A DNA stretch of 64,000 nucleotides from NCBI GenBank assembly GCA_963575675.1, contig CAUYUA010000022.1, positions 1 through 64,000 on the forward strand, read 5' to 3'. The notes beneath the pieces were generated by a model. It did no database searches. It worked only from the letters and a program-made list of their open reading frames with translations, and was not told where the DNA came from. The stretch is from CAUYUA01 sp963575675 (GTDB lineage Bacteria > Pseudomonadota > Alphaproteobacteria > Azospirillales > Azospirillaceae). The position numbers and the translations under genes are program-made. Positions 31,125-39,747 of this stretch are shown here, in pieces. Position 1 is the stretch's first letter, and every line of letters begins with the position of its first letter.

Positions 31125-31181
31125 CCCGTCAAAGCTCAATTTTCCGGTCAAAACTCAGCTTTCCAGTCAAAACTCAATTGC
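31125..31181. repeat. 19-bp tandem repeat, three copies
   Basis: Three head-to-tail units of the form CCGGTCAAAACTCAGCTTT with a few substitutions each, upstream of maeB. No known function. Confidence 0.7.
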
Positions 31182-31336
31182 AACCAAAGCGCCACAAAAC
31201 AATACTTTCATCCTCAACCTCCCTCCCCCGCTAAAATAAAAAGGGAGATATTCGATTTATACGTTGGACAAACGTAAAACATTTCCCCTAAATATATTGC
31301 TTTTTTCATAATATCGCCCACATTCAGAGTGTTAAG

Positions 31337-33616
31337 ATGGCCGACACCCTCGCCGAAGCGGCGCTCGATTATCACCGTCACCCCGAACCCGGAAAAATCT
31401 CGGTCACGCCGACCAAGCCGCTGGCGAACCAACGCGACCTTGCCCTCGCCTATTCTCCGGGCGTAGCGGCAGCTTGTCAGGCGATCATGAAAGATCCCGC
31501 CGAGGTCAACACCGTCACCATCCGCAGCAATCTCGTCGCGGTCATCACCAACGGCACGGCAGTGCTCGGTTTAGGCAACATCGGCCCGTTGGCCGCAAAG
31601 CCGGTGATGGAAGGCAAAGGCGTTCTGTTTAAAAAATTCGCCGGGATCGATGTGTTCGACATCGAGATCAATGAAAACGATCCCGACAAATTGATCGATA
31701 TCATCGCCTCGCTGGAGCCCACGTTCGGCGGAATAAACCTCGAAGACATCAAAGCCCCCGACTGCTTCGAGGTTGAGTCCAAGCTCCGTCAACGGATGAA
31801 AATTCCCGTCTTTCATGACGACCAACACGGAACCGCCATCATCGTCGCCGCCGCCGTCATGAACGGTTTGAAAGTGGTCGGCAAAGATATAAATGAAGTC
31901 CGACTGGTCTCCTCCGGAGCAGGAGCCGCAGCGCTCGCTTGCCTGGACCTGCTGGTTGACTTCGGAATCCCCGTTGAGAACATCACCGTCACCGATTTGG
32001 CGGGCGTCGTCTACGAAGGCCGCGTCGAGTTGATGGACCAACGCAAGGCCCGCTACGCCAAGAAAACCGAAGCGCGCACCCTGGCCGAAGCCATTAAAGA
32101 CGCCGATATTTTCTTAGGCCTGTCGGCGGGAGGCGTGTTGAAACCCGAAATGGTCGCCACAATGGCCGAGCGACCCCTTATTCTTGCGCTCGCCAATCCA
32201 ACTCCGGAAATCATGCCGGAAGAGGTCCGCGAAGTCCGTCCAGACGCCGTGATCGCCACCGGCCGCTCTGATTATCCCAATCAAGTCAATAATGTTCTGT
32301 GCTTTCCGTTCATCTTCCGAGGCGCGCTCGACGTCGGCGCGACAACGATCACAGAGCATATGAAGTTCGCAGCGGTCAAAGCCATCGCCGATTTGGCTCT
32401 GGCCGAACCCAACGACATCGTCTCAGCAGCCTACGGCGACGTCTCGCTGTCCTTTGGGCCTCAATACCTGATTCCCAAGCCGTTCGATCCGCGCCTAATC
32501 GTAGAAATTGCTCCCGCCGTGGCGCGCGCCGCCATGGAGAGTGGAGTCGCCACCAGGCCAATCATAGACTTCGACGCCTATCGCGAACGCCTCAACCAAT
32601 TCGTGTTCCGATCCGGCCAAACCATGCGGCCGGTATTCGCGCGCGCTAAAAACGATCCGCGCCGTCTGGTCTACGGCGAGGGCGAAGAAGAACGCGTATT
32701 GCGCGCCGCGCAAGTGGTGGTTGACGAAGGTTTGGCGCGTCCGATTTTAATCGGGCGACGCGACGTGGTCTTGCGGAGAATTCAAAAGCTTGGCTTGCGC
32801 ATTCGGCTCGACGATCATTTCGATCTATGCGACCCGCAGAACGATCCGCGTTATAATGAATACTGGACGCTCTATCATCGCCTGATGGAGCGACGCGGCG
32901 TAACGCCGATGTCGGCGCGAATGATCGTGCGCACCAACACCACGGTGATTGCCGCATTAATGGTGTTGCGCGGCGAAGCCGACGCTTTGCTCGTCGGCTC
33001 TGTGGGGAGTTTCGAACATCATCTTCGGTATTTACAAAACATCATCGGCATGGCTCCAGAGGTCCGCAAGCCGGCGGCTTTAAATGCGTTGGTGGTGCCG
33101 AAAGGAACTTTCTTCTTCTGCGACACTCAGGTAACGCCGGACCCCACCATCGAAGAATTGGCCGACATGACGATTCTGGCGGCGGCGGCCGTGAGGCGGT
33201 TTCTGATCGAACCGAAGATCGCCGTTTTGTCTCACTCGATCTTCGGCAGTCGCGACACGCCAACCGCGCATAAAATGAGATCGCTGGTGGGAGTTCTGCG
33301 AGAACGCGATCCTCATCTGGAAATCGAAGGCGAAATGCATGCCGACGCCGCGCTGTCAGAGGCGTTGCGGCAACAGTTGTTTCCCAGTTCTCGCCTGAAG
33401 GGAGAAGCTAATTTATTGATTTCTCCTTCATTAGACGCGGCGCATATTGCGTTTAACCTAGCGTTGTCGCTGTGTGACGGACAAACGATCGGGCCGATTT
33501 TGTTGGGATTGGCTCGACCGGCGCATATTTTGACGCAATCGGCCACGGTGCGAGGAATTGTGAATATGTCGGCGGTGGCGGTGGTGGATGCGCAAGTGGC
33601 GGCAATGGAAGCCTAA
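31337..33616 (+). CDS. maeB: NADP-dependent malic enzyme with phosphotransacetylase-like domain
   Basis: It decarboxylates malate to pyruvate with NADP+. In the 759-aa protein the malic enzyme part is residues 1-425, with the catalytic acid region PVFHDDQHGTAIIVAAA and dinucleotide fold RLVSSGAGAAALACLDL. A PTA-like domain (about 430-759) is present, thought to be regulatory in this class since it is catalytically silent. This two-domain form is common in alphaproteobacteria. A palindrome at the 3' end separates it from the converging caspase gene. Confidence 0.95.
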   Translation: MADTLAEAALDYHRHPEPGKISVTPTKPLANQRDLALAYSPGVAAACQAIMKDPAEVNTVTIRSNLVAVITNGTAVLGLGNIGPLAAKPVMEGKGVLFKKFAGIDVFDIEINENDPDKLIDIIASLEPTFGGINLEDIKAPDCFEVESKLRQRMKIPVFHDDQHGTAIIVAAAVMNGLKVVGKDINEVRLVSSGAGAAALACLDLLVDFGIPVENITVTDLAGVVYEGRVELMDQRKARYAKKTEARTLAEAIKDADIFLGLSAGGVLKPEMVATMAERPLILALANPTPEIMPEEVREVRPDAVIATGRSDYPNQVNNVLCFPFIFRGALDVGATTITEHMKFAAVKAIADLALAEPNDIVSAAYGDVSLSFGPQYLIPKPFDPRLIVEIAPAVARAAMESGVATRPIIDFDAYRERLNQFVFRSGQTMRPVFARAKNDPRRLVYGEGEEERVLRAAQVVVDEGLARPILIGRRDVVLRRIQKLGLRIRLDDHFDLCDPQNDPRYNEYWTLYHRLMERRGVTPMSARMIVRTNTTVIAALMVLRGEADALLVGSVGSFEHHLRYLQNIIGMAPEVRKPAALNALVVPKGTFFFCDTQVTPDPTIEELADMTILAAAAVRRFLIEPKIAVLSHSIFGSRDTPTAHKMRSLVGVLRERDPHLEIEGEMHADAALSEALRQQLFPSSRLKGEANLLISPSLDAAHIAFNLALSLCDGQTIGPILLGLARPAHILTQSATVRGIVNMSAVAVVDAQVAAMEA

Positions 33617-33639
33617 AAAAAATAGGCTCGTAAAGAAAG

Positions 33640-33712
33640 AAACCGAAGATTGTGTTCTGACCGCTCGGGATTATAAGGAGGGGGCGAAAGCCCCCTCCCC
33701 CCACTCTTTACT
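33640..33712. repeat. Degenerate left-arm copy of the palindromic family with perfect GAAA-capped hairpin
   Basis: GGAGGGGGC (33677-33685), loop GAAA, GCCCCCTCC (33690-33698): a perfect 9-bp stem closed by a GNRA-type tetraloop. GGGATTATAAGG precedes it as in other copies; the outer hairpin is eroded. It lies between converging maeB and caspase genes and may terminate both. Confidence 0.65.
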
Positions 33713-33746
33713 ATCCAACTAGCGCCTTAAAGTGTAACGCTTTGTT

Positions 33747-35216
33747 TTACAGATATTCAAACCAAGCTTTTCCATTTCTCCCCCCCCCCCGAAACACAAC
33801 CTTCAAGTCATACACACAAGCATTTTCTCCGTCATCAACAGTAATTTCGAACTCTTCGTTCGGCTCAATCAGCGTCCCCTTGGGTAAAAGATTCTCCTCC
33901 CAATTGCTTGAAGACTTCGCGGAAAGAAACAAACGAGCAATAGGCCGATTGGCTCCATTGGTGAGATTGAACGCCAAAGAACCGTTTCGACCGCCGTTTC
34001 GAGGAGGCAAAGAAGCCGTTTGCGGCAGAGTCTCCGGCTGCAAAGATTGCGGCGGCAAAGGTTGCGGTTGTTGAGACTGCTGATGAGAAGATTCAAAAGT
34101 TGACGGCTTTCCTCCCCACACCGAAGAAGACGGATCAGAGCCGTTGGCGGGAGGACGCCGCCTGTTGGAAGAAGATTCCGTGGGCCACGCCTCTTGAACT
34201 AACGCCGGACCAACCGCCACAGACGGAGCCACCACCGACGAAGACGGCCTCTGAACATCTGAAACTTGCGTCCGAGAGCTTTGGGTGGGCCAGTTGTTGT
34301 TTAAAGCGCCGTTCTGAGCGTTATTCGGAGGATTCGGCGCATTATTGTTCTGAACACTACTCTGATTCTGAACAACGGACGAAGAAGAGGCCATCGCCGG
34401 TCTGTAAGGCAGATCTCCGCCGGAGGGCGGAACAAAATAGAAGTCTCCGACCAACGAAGACGACTCCCAAGAGATTTGTTGATTTTTGGAAGACTTCGCA
34501 AGAATTGCGCGGGTCTCTTTAAAGACATCCTCCACCCGCCGTTGCGGCGATCCCAAAGCCTGCAACAACGCCATCGTATAAGGACTGTTGGCTCCGTCGC
34601 CATCATCCGCCGTGGTGTTGGGAGCCGTAGCATAGGCAATGACGGTTCCCTTGGGCGCGTTAAGCGCAGCCAACCCTCTGCCTGCGTTTCCAACGCCACG
34701 CATCCGTCGCTCGAAGGGATTGGTGCGGCAGGCGTCGAGAACAATGATGTTGACCTCTGTGCCGGCCTGCATCAATTGAGCAGTGATGACATCGACGCTC
34801 ACAAGCTGCAAAGGCATGTCGCCTTCGGTTTCAATCTCCGCATCGATCGGAGCCAAGTAATTGACGCCCTGAGCTTGAATCCCATGCCCGGAGTAATACA
34901 CCAATCCAACTTTGGCGCCGTTGAGTTTTCGGCTGAATTGCCCGATGGCGCGCTGCATGGCGCGCTGGTCTCCATCGGTAAGCATCACAACTTCGAACCC
35001 AAACCGCCCGAGCATCTGCCCCATAGCCTGAGCATCGCGCACCGGATTACGCAAGGGCTGGCCGCGATAGGCGGCGTTCCCGATCACCAGAGCCACGCGC
35101 TCTGCCGCGACGGCGTCCGAAAGACCGAACGTCAACCCCAGCACGCCGCCCCACACCGTCAACCGAATTAAGACGAACAGCAAAGAACCCTTCAATCCGG
35201 GCCACACACACGACAT
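33747..35216 (-). CDS. Secreted caspase-family (C14) protein with C-terminal beta domain
   Basis: The 489-aa protein has a signal peptide (about 1-38, ending SDAVAA) and a C14 caspase fold at 38-260 with His111 in YYSGHG and Cys163 in VLDACRTNPF. A low-complexity Ser/Asn/Pro/Gln linker (about 265-400) follows, then a small C-terminal domain (GSLAFNLTNGANRPIARLFLS to CVYDLKVVF). That last domain resembles a periplasmic module seen next to caspase-like domains in Rhodospirillales proteins, though I cannot name it. The catalytic dyad is complete, so it is likely an active periplasmic protease. It is divergently placed from the cyclase-FHA gene. Confidence 0.87.
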   Translation of the reverse strand: MSCVWPGLKGSLLFVLIRLTVWGGVLGLTFGLSDAVAAERVALVIGNAAYRGQPLRNPVRDAQAMGQMLGRFGFEVVMLTDGDQRAMQRAIGQFSRKLNGAKVGLVYYSGHGIQAQGVNYLAPIDAEIETEGDMPLQLVSVDVITAQLMQAGTEVNIIVLDACRTNPFERRMRGVGNAGRGLAALNAPKGTVIAYATAPNTTADDGDGANSPYTMALLQALGSPQRRVEDVFKETRAILAKSSKNQQISWESSSLVGDFYFVPPSGGDLPYRPAMASSSSVVQNQSSVQNNNAPNPPNNAQNGALNNNWPTQSSRTQVSDVQRPSSSVVAPSVAVGPALVQEAWPTESSSNRRRPPANGSDPSSSVWGGKPSTFESSHQQSQQPQPLPPQSLQPETLPQTASLPPRNGGRNGSLAFNLTNGANRPIARLFLSAKSSSNWEENLLPKGTLIEPNEEFEITVDDGENACVYDLKVVFRGGGRNGKAWFEYL

Positions 35217-35291
35217 CGCGGCGTCTCTCTCGTTCGTTATGGAGAAAAAAACTCACGAAAACTGGTGAACAAACTCGCGCTTTCCTTACTC

Positions 35292-35388
35292 AGTGCCTGT
35301 CCGGAAAGAAGATCAATGTTCCCAACGACATCCGATGGATGACCGCCGGGGACGTCGGGAACATTGACATTCTTTCCGGACAGGCTCT
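35292..35388. repeat. 95-bp near-perfect palindrome (MITE-like)
   Basis: The left arm GCCTGTCCGGAAAGAAGATC AATGTTCCC (35295-35323) and right arm GGGAACATTGACATTCTTTC CGGACAGGC (35357-35385) pair over 29 nt with two mismatches. The 33-nt centre holds CATCC GAT GGATG and GACGTC. Sequence and size differ from the other repeat family. Terminal repeats starting CCTGTCC-like would suit a short non-autonomous transposon, but no transposase is nearby and no clear target duplication is visible. Confidence 0.75.
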
Positions 35389-35463
35389 TAGAACTACCTT
35401 TCACACCTTTGAAATTCAAGAGAAACCCAATCATGCCGACGAGATGAATTATTGGCTCATGAG

Positions 35464-35558
35464 ATTAAACGGACCCAGAGGAAGATCGCTTCGCGAATAA
35501 GAAGGGCTTTCGTCCTTGACCCGAGCAACTGGGGACACAGTCCCTAAACCTATTTAAC
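35464..35558. repeat. Right-arm copy of the dispersed palindromic family
   Basis: GAGGAAGATCGCTTCGCGAA TAAG followed by GGCTTTCGTCC and, at the end, GGGACACAGTCCCTAAACC. It is collinear with the right half of the 4.9-5.1-kb element. The left half is absent. Confidence 0.65.
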
Positions 35559-35697
35559 CTTAACGCGATTACTCTAGGAAGCCTACGCGAAGTCATTGCC
35601 GGACCAACAACAATGGTGGTAATGCTCTTAGCGCTTCGGTCGCGCGCCCCCGGACCAGAATGCGCTTGTTCGAACTTGATTTGGTCGGCATACCCCC

Positions 35698-36588
35698 ATG
35701 GAAAAAGAACTGGCCATACTGTTCGTTGATATTGTCGGCAGCACCGGTCTCTATGAAAAGCTCGGCAACATAAAAGGATCGTCGCTTACCCAGGAGCTGT
35801 TGCGGCAGCTCGCCGCCGCCGTCGAGTCGCAAAAAGGACAGGTGATCAAAAGTTTGGGCGATGGGTTGTTATGCGTCTTTCCCCAGGCCGATTCCGCCGG
35901 AAACGCCGCCAACGCCATGATCGAAAGCCAAAACCTTTCGACTCTCAAAATCCGCATCGGCATACACTTCGGCAGCGTGGTGGAACACAACGGCGACATT
36001 TTCGGCGACGCAATCAACATCGCCGCCCGCGTGGAGGCCATGGCCAAACCCGGCGAAATTTTGGCCACAGAAGAAGTGATAATACGCTTTTCCGCTTTTC
36101 TGCGCAACTTCTGCGTGCTGATCGACAGCACCGTGGTGAAAGGCAAAACCGTGCCGATCGCCATTTACCAAGTGCGAAGAAAAGAAGACGATCATGATAA
36201 TCTTGATTCCACCGTCATCGGCGACAGCTTTTCGTTCACGACAAAAGACGACGAAGTCGTCTTGCGTCTATCATACATGGGGCGAGAATGCGTGGTGAGC
36301 CGAAATCAGCCCAAGCTTAATGTCGGTCGAGACGCATTGTGCGAAATCAAGCTTCTATCCCGCCAAGCCTCGCGACAACACGGTTCGATCGAATTCGTTC
36401 GCGAGAACTTTATCATTACCGACCACAGCTCCAACGGCACATTCATCAAAACCAATGACGCCCCTCCAATACATCTGCGACGTGATTCAACGAAGCTTCT
36501 TAATGGAGGCCTCATCGGTTTCGGCTCTGTTCCGGATTCGGAACATCAAGAGCACGTCGTGCGTTACCAATGCGATGTCGGAAAATAG
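35698..36588 (+). CDS. Class III adenylate/guanylate cyclase with C-terminal FHA domain
   Basis: The 296-aa cytoplasmic protein has two domains. The cyclase homology domain (about 5-165) has the metal-binding Asp residues in FVDIVGST and SLGDGLLCVF and the transition-state Asn/Arg pair in GDAINIAARVE. It is therefore expected to be active, making cAMP or cGMP. The FHA domain (about 205-280) keeps VGRDALCEI, SRQHGSIEF and SSNGTFIK, so it should bind phosphothreonine peptides. This couples a second messenger to Ser/Thr phosphorylation. Start: ATG 35698. It is followed by a membrane SpoIIE-type phosphatase gene on the same strand, consistent with a shared signalling role. Confidence 0.9.
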   Translation: MEKELAILFVDIVGSTGLYEKLGNIKGSSLTQELLRQLAAAVESQKGQVIKSLGDGLLCVFPQADSAGNAANAMIESQNLSTLKIRIGIHFGSVVEHNGDIFGDAINIAARVEAMAKPGEILATEEVIIRFSAFLRNFCVLIDSTVVKGKTVPIAIYQVRRKEDDHDNLDSTVIGDSFSFTTKDDEVVLRLSYMGRECVVSRNQPKLNVGRDALCEIKLLSRQASRQHGSIEFVRENFIITDHSSNGTFIKTNDAPPIHLRRDSTKLLNGGLIGFGSVPDSEHQEHVVRYQCDVGK

Positions 36589-36911
36589 CGCATCGTCTAC
36601 ACGCTGTTTTCATTTTTTCCAGCATCTTCATTTTCTCCAACATTTTCTCCAACGGCCCCCGCCAAAAATCGGGATTCAGAGCGCGCGACAACCTAAGACA
36701 ACCTAAGACAACCTAAAGCGAGTGGAATTTTTGTCGATCAAGATTTCTTAATTTGGTAACAGTTTCTCATTCTGTTTCCAATTTCCGGTTCCAACGGCGT
36801 CAACCTTCCTTCCCCTCCACACCAACAGCGCTTACACACGGGAACCGTTCCAACAAGAGTCATTCCTCAAACAACGACCAATGGCGTCTCGGGTCGGTGG
36901 AGCAAGAAAGG
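36589..36911. other. Intergenic region with 10-bp tandem repeat
   Basis: About 320 bp without a gene apart from a non-homologous in-frame 5' extension of the next ORF. A run of three GACAACCTAA units lies at 36687-36716. Confidence 0.5.
36687..36716. repeat. Three tandem copies of GACAACCTAA
   Basis: An exact triplication of a 10-bp unit; function unknown. Confidence 0.8.
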
Positions 36912-39485
36912 ATGAGGCTGAAAACATCCTGGAAATTCAGCCGAAAATTGCCGGCCATGATCGTCGCCGCCGCCTTAGTCGCCGGCATGGCGGTAGGATT
37001 CATTGCGGATCTGGTCGCCGCCGAACACTTGCGCGACGCTTTGCAGGATAAGCTCGCGGCTCTGCGCGACGCGCGCAGCGTGGCGCTGAACGCCGTGCAA
37101 ATGGGCATAAGCCGAGACTTGCGCTTTTTGACCCTCGACCCTCAAGTCACGCGCGCGCTCAGCGCTTTTGTCGCCGGGTGGAGCGAGTTCGAAGGCGACG
37201 CAGAAGCCCAGCTCCATCGGCTTTACATTGAATCCAATCCCTACCCACCGAACGAACGCCAAAAATTCGAACAAGCCAGCGATCCGTCTGTGTACTCCAT
37301 CGCCCACGGTCGCTATCATCGTTGGTTTCAAGAGCGCGTCAACACCTACGGCTATCGCGACTTGATCTTGATCGTCCCCGACGGTCGAGTCGTCTACAGC
37401 GTCGCCAAAAGCGGCTACTTCGCCGTCAACTTGTTTAAAGACGCCCACCGCAACAGCCGCTTAACACATGCGTTCCTGCGCGTGATCGAAGACCCCGACC
37501 ATTTCGGCGCGTTCACCGATTTCGCGCCCGATCCGAACGCCAACAATCAGATTTCCGCTTTTCTGGCCGCTCCTCTGCGACGCGCCAACGGAACCTTGGT
37601 CGGAGTCGCCGTTCTGTCCGTGCCCATAGAGCCGATCGACGCCGTTTTACGCGCCGCTTCAGGCATTCTCGGCGTCAGCCGAACCTACCTTGTGGGCCAA
37701 GACATGAAAATCCGCACCTCCACAACCTCTGAACAGGAGCCTCCGACGTCGTCCGTTCTTTCCTGGGTAGACACTCAAGCCGCCCGTAAAGCGCTGGACG
37801 GTTACAACGGCGTGCAAGAAGACACCGTCACGCCCACAGGCGCCACACACATCAAACCACTCATGGCGGCCTATGCTCCCTATAATTTGTTCGGGATCCG
37901 GTACGCTCTGATCGCTGAAGCCGATCTCAACGAAGTTTTGCAGCCGGTCTTCGACATGCGCCGACACGAGATAATCGGAGGCGCCGTCGCATTGATCGTA
38001 ATCGCCGTCGTCGGCTTTGTGCTGGCCCGCAATATTTCAGTCCCTCTGACCGCCATAGCCAACGCCATGATTCGGCTCTCTCATGGAGCCCTGGACATCG
38101 AGGTTCTTTCCGACAACAGACGCGACGAAATTGGACAACTCGCCCGCGCCCTCTGCGTGTTCAAACAAAGCCTCATTGAAATCCGCCGCCTGCAAATCGA
38201 ACGAGAACGCCACACCACAGCTCAACACGAATTGCTGGAAACGCTTCCCCTGCCCCTTCTGATCACCCGCCTTCACGACAACCGACTATTGCATATGAAC
38301 AGACCGGCGTCACTGCTGCTGGCGCCCACTCCCGACCCCCAAACCGGCGAGATCACTCCCAACATCTTCGTTAATTCCGTAGATCGGTATCGCTTCGCCA
38401 ACGCCATGATCACTCATGGAAAAGTCGATGAATTCGAACTTATGGTCAATACGCCGAACGCCCACCCCTATTGGGCGCTTCTCTCGGCCCGCATCCTCCG
38501 CTATCAAGGGCAATCGGCGCTCTTGGTCTCTATTAACGGCATCAACGAACGCAAACGCGCAGAAGAGCAAAAACAAATTGTTTCCGACCATTTAGCCAAC
38601 GCCAACCAACAAATCACCGCCAGCATTCAATACGCCAGCCGCATTCAGAGCGCTTTATTGCGCCAAGAAAAACTACAGAATAATTTCCCTTGCGACCACT
38701 TTCTTATTTGGCGTCCGAGAGACATCGTCGGAGGAGATTTTTTCTGGTTTCACCCACTTCCCAAAGACGACGCCTTCATCATGGTGGTCGGCGACTGCAC
38801 AGGGCACGGCGTTCCGGGCGCTTTGATGACCATGATTACAGTCACCGCTCTTGACCGCATTCTCAGCGACGGCAAAAATTGCGATCCGGCCGCAATTCTC
38901 ACTTCCCTCAATTCATTAATCAAGGCCGCGCTCGGACAAGACCAATCCAAAGCCGACCTCTCTGATGACGGCGTGGAAGTCGGCGTTTGCTTGATCGAGC
39001 CGCGCGCAGAACGCATGATTTTCGCTGGCGCTCGCTTTGCCGTTTGGGTCACAACGCCTGGAAACGGCCCCGGCGCCGCTGTGAGCGGCGGCGCCGGACT
39101 TTCCACCGTCGACCCAAAAGGCGCCGGCGGCGTCATCGAAGTCAAAGGAGACCGTTACGGCGTCGGTTTTCAGCTTACGCCCGCAACCGCCGTCTTCACC
39201 AACCGAATTATCGAGCTTTCTCCCGGCGGTGTGGTCTTTCTGACGTCTGACGGTTATATTGATCAGATCGGCCAAGACCGCCGAAAATCTTTTGGTCGAA
39301 AAAAATTCGCCACATTGCTGGCCGGACTAGGGGGATGGCCTCTGGATATGCAGCGTCAAGCATTGCTTGACGCCTTCGACGCCTATCGCGGAACAGAAGT
39401 TCAACGTGATGACGTTACGGTGCTCGGTTTTTGTCCGATCGCCCGCCCCATCACATCTGATGGAGCGACCCGTTATTTATCGTAA
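36912..39485 (+). CDS. Membrane sensor phosphatase: Cache-HAMP-PAS-SpoIIE (PP2C)
   Basis: The 857-aa protein has TM1 (about 12-36), a large periplasmic Cache-like domain (37-350) and TM2 (353-374, VALIVIAVVGFVLARNI). HAMP (374-430), a PAS domain (about 445-560) and the PP2C/SpoIIE domain (about 610-850) follow. Phosphatase motifs are visible: GGDFFWF, GDCTGHGVPGALM with the metal-binding Asp, TSDGYIDQIG and QRDDVTVLGF. It should dephosphorylate a phosphoserine or phosphothreonine on a partner such as an anti-sigma antagonist. No such partner gene is in the window, so the downstream target is unknown. The ATG at 36912 follows GGAG; an open in-frame extension back to 36753 is not family-like. 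Confidence 0.9.
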   Translation: MRLKTSWKFSRKLPAMIVAAALVAGMAVGFIADLVAAEHLRDALQDKLAALRDARSVALNAVQMGISRDLRFLTLDPQVTRALSAFVAGWSEFEGDAEAQLHRLYIESNPYPPNERQKFEQASDPSVYSIAHGRYHRWFQERVNTYGYRDLILIVPDGRVVYSVAKSGYFAVNLFKDAHRNSRLTHAFLRVIEDPDHFGAFTDFAPDPNANNQISAFLAAPLRRANGTLVGVAVLSVPIEPIDAVLRAASGILGVSRTYLVGQDMKIRTSTTSEQEPPTSSVLSWVDTQAARKALDGYNGVQEDTVTPTGATHIKPLMAAYAPYNLFGIRYALIAEADLNEVLQPVFDMRRHEIIGGAVALIVIAVVGFVLARNISVPLTAIANAMIRLSHGALDIEVLSDNRRDEIGQLARALCVFKQSLIEIRRLQIERERHTTAQHELLETLPLPLLITRLHDNRLLHMNRPASLLLAPTPDPQTGEITPNIFVNSVDRYRFANAMITHGKVDEFELMVNTPNAHPYWALLSARILRYQGQSALLVSINGINERKRAEEQKQIVSDHLANANQQITASIQYASRIQSALLRQEKLQNNFPCDHFLIWRPRDIVGGDFFWFHPLPKDDAFIMVVGDCTGHGVPGALMTMITVTALDRILSDGKNCDPAAILTSLNSLIKAALGQDQSKADLSDDGVEVGVCLIEPRAERMIFAGARFAVWVTTPGNGPGAAVSGGAGLSTVDPKGAGGVIEVKGDRYGVGFQLTPATAVFTNRIIELSPGGVVFLTSDGYIDQIGQDRRKSFGRKKFATLLAGLGGWPLDMQRQALLDAFDAYRGTEVQRDDVTVLGFCPIARPITSDGATRYLS

Positions 39486-39531
39486 TCCTCCACGAGCCGA
39501 ACGCCAACAAGCCGAATGATTTTGCACAAGA

Positions 39532-39575
39532 ATTAAAAGGCGCCGGAGACTGTGTTCCCAATCGCTCATTCAGCT
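39532..39575. repeat. Partial copy of the dispersed palindromic family
   Basis: ATTAAAAGGCGCCGGAGACT GTGTTCCCAATCG matches the left end of the outer arm with several changes; no right arm. Confidence 0.5.
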
Positions 39576-39747
39576 CGCCGGCGTCGCTTCTTAACATCGT
39601 TGCAATATCTGCTTTATTAGAATTGCCTGATTTTTGATCTCTCTGCTTGATTTTTGCGCTGCAATAAATGTCTTTTCAAGCGCTTCTCTTCAAGATAACG
39701 TCTCTTGTTGATTTCTTGCTTATCCAAAGCGGGGGGGGCGTTCAGCA

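Larger units (their letters stand above)
30958..31336. other. Intergenic region between amidase gene and maeB
   Basis: Contains a palindromic-family left arm (30989-31075) and a 19-bp tandem repeat (31125-31181); no gene seen. Confidence 0.5.
35217..35697. other. Intergenic region between divergent caspase and cyclase-FHA genes
   Basis: No gene. It holds a 95-bp palindrome (35292-35388) and a right-arm copy of the dispersed repeat family (35464-35558), and must contain two divergent promoters. Confidence 0.55.

Noticed and set aside
35237..35434. 65-aa minus frame across the 95-bp palindrome
   Set aside because: It is the palindrome read through; no similarity, no ribosome site.
36753..36911. 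In-frame 53-codon extension of the SpoIIE sensor gene
   Set aside because: Composition is unlike the protein and the first TM segment begins just after the ATG at 36912, which has a better ribosome site.
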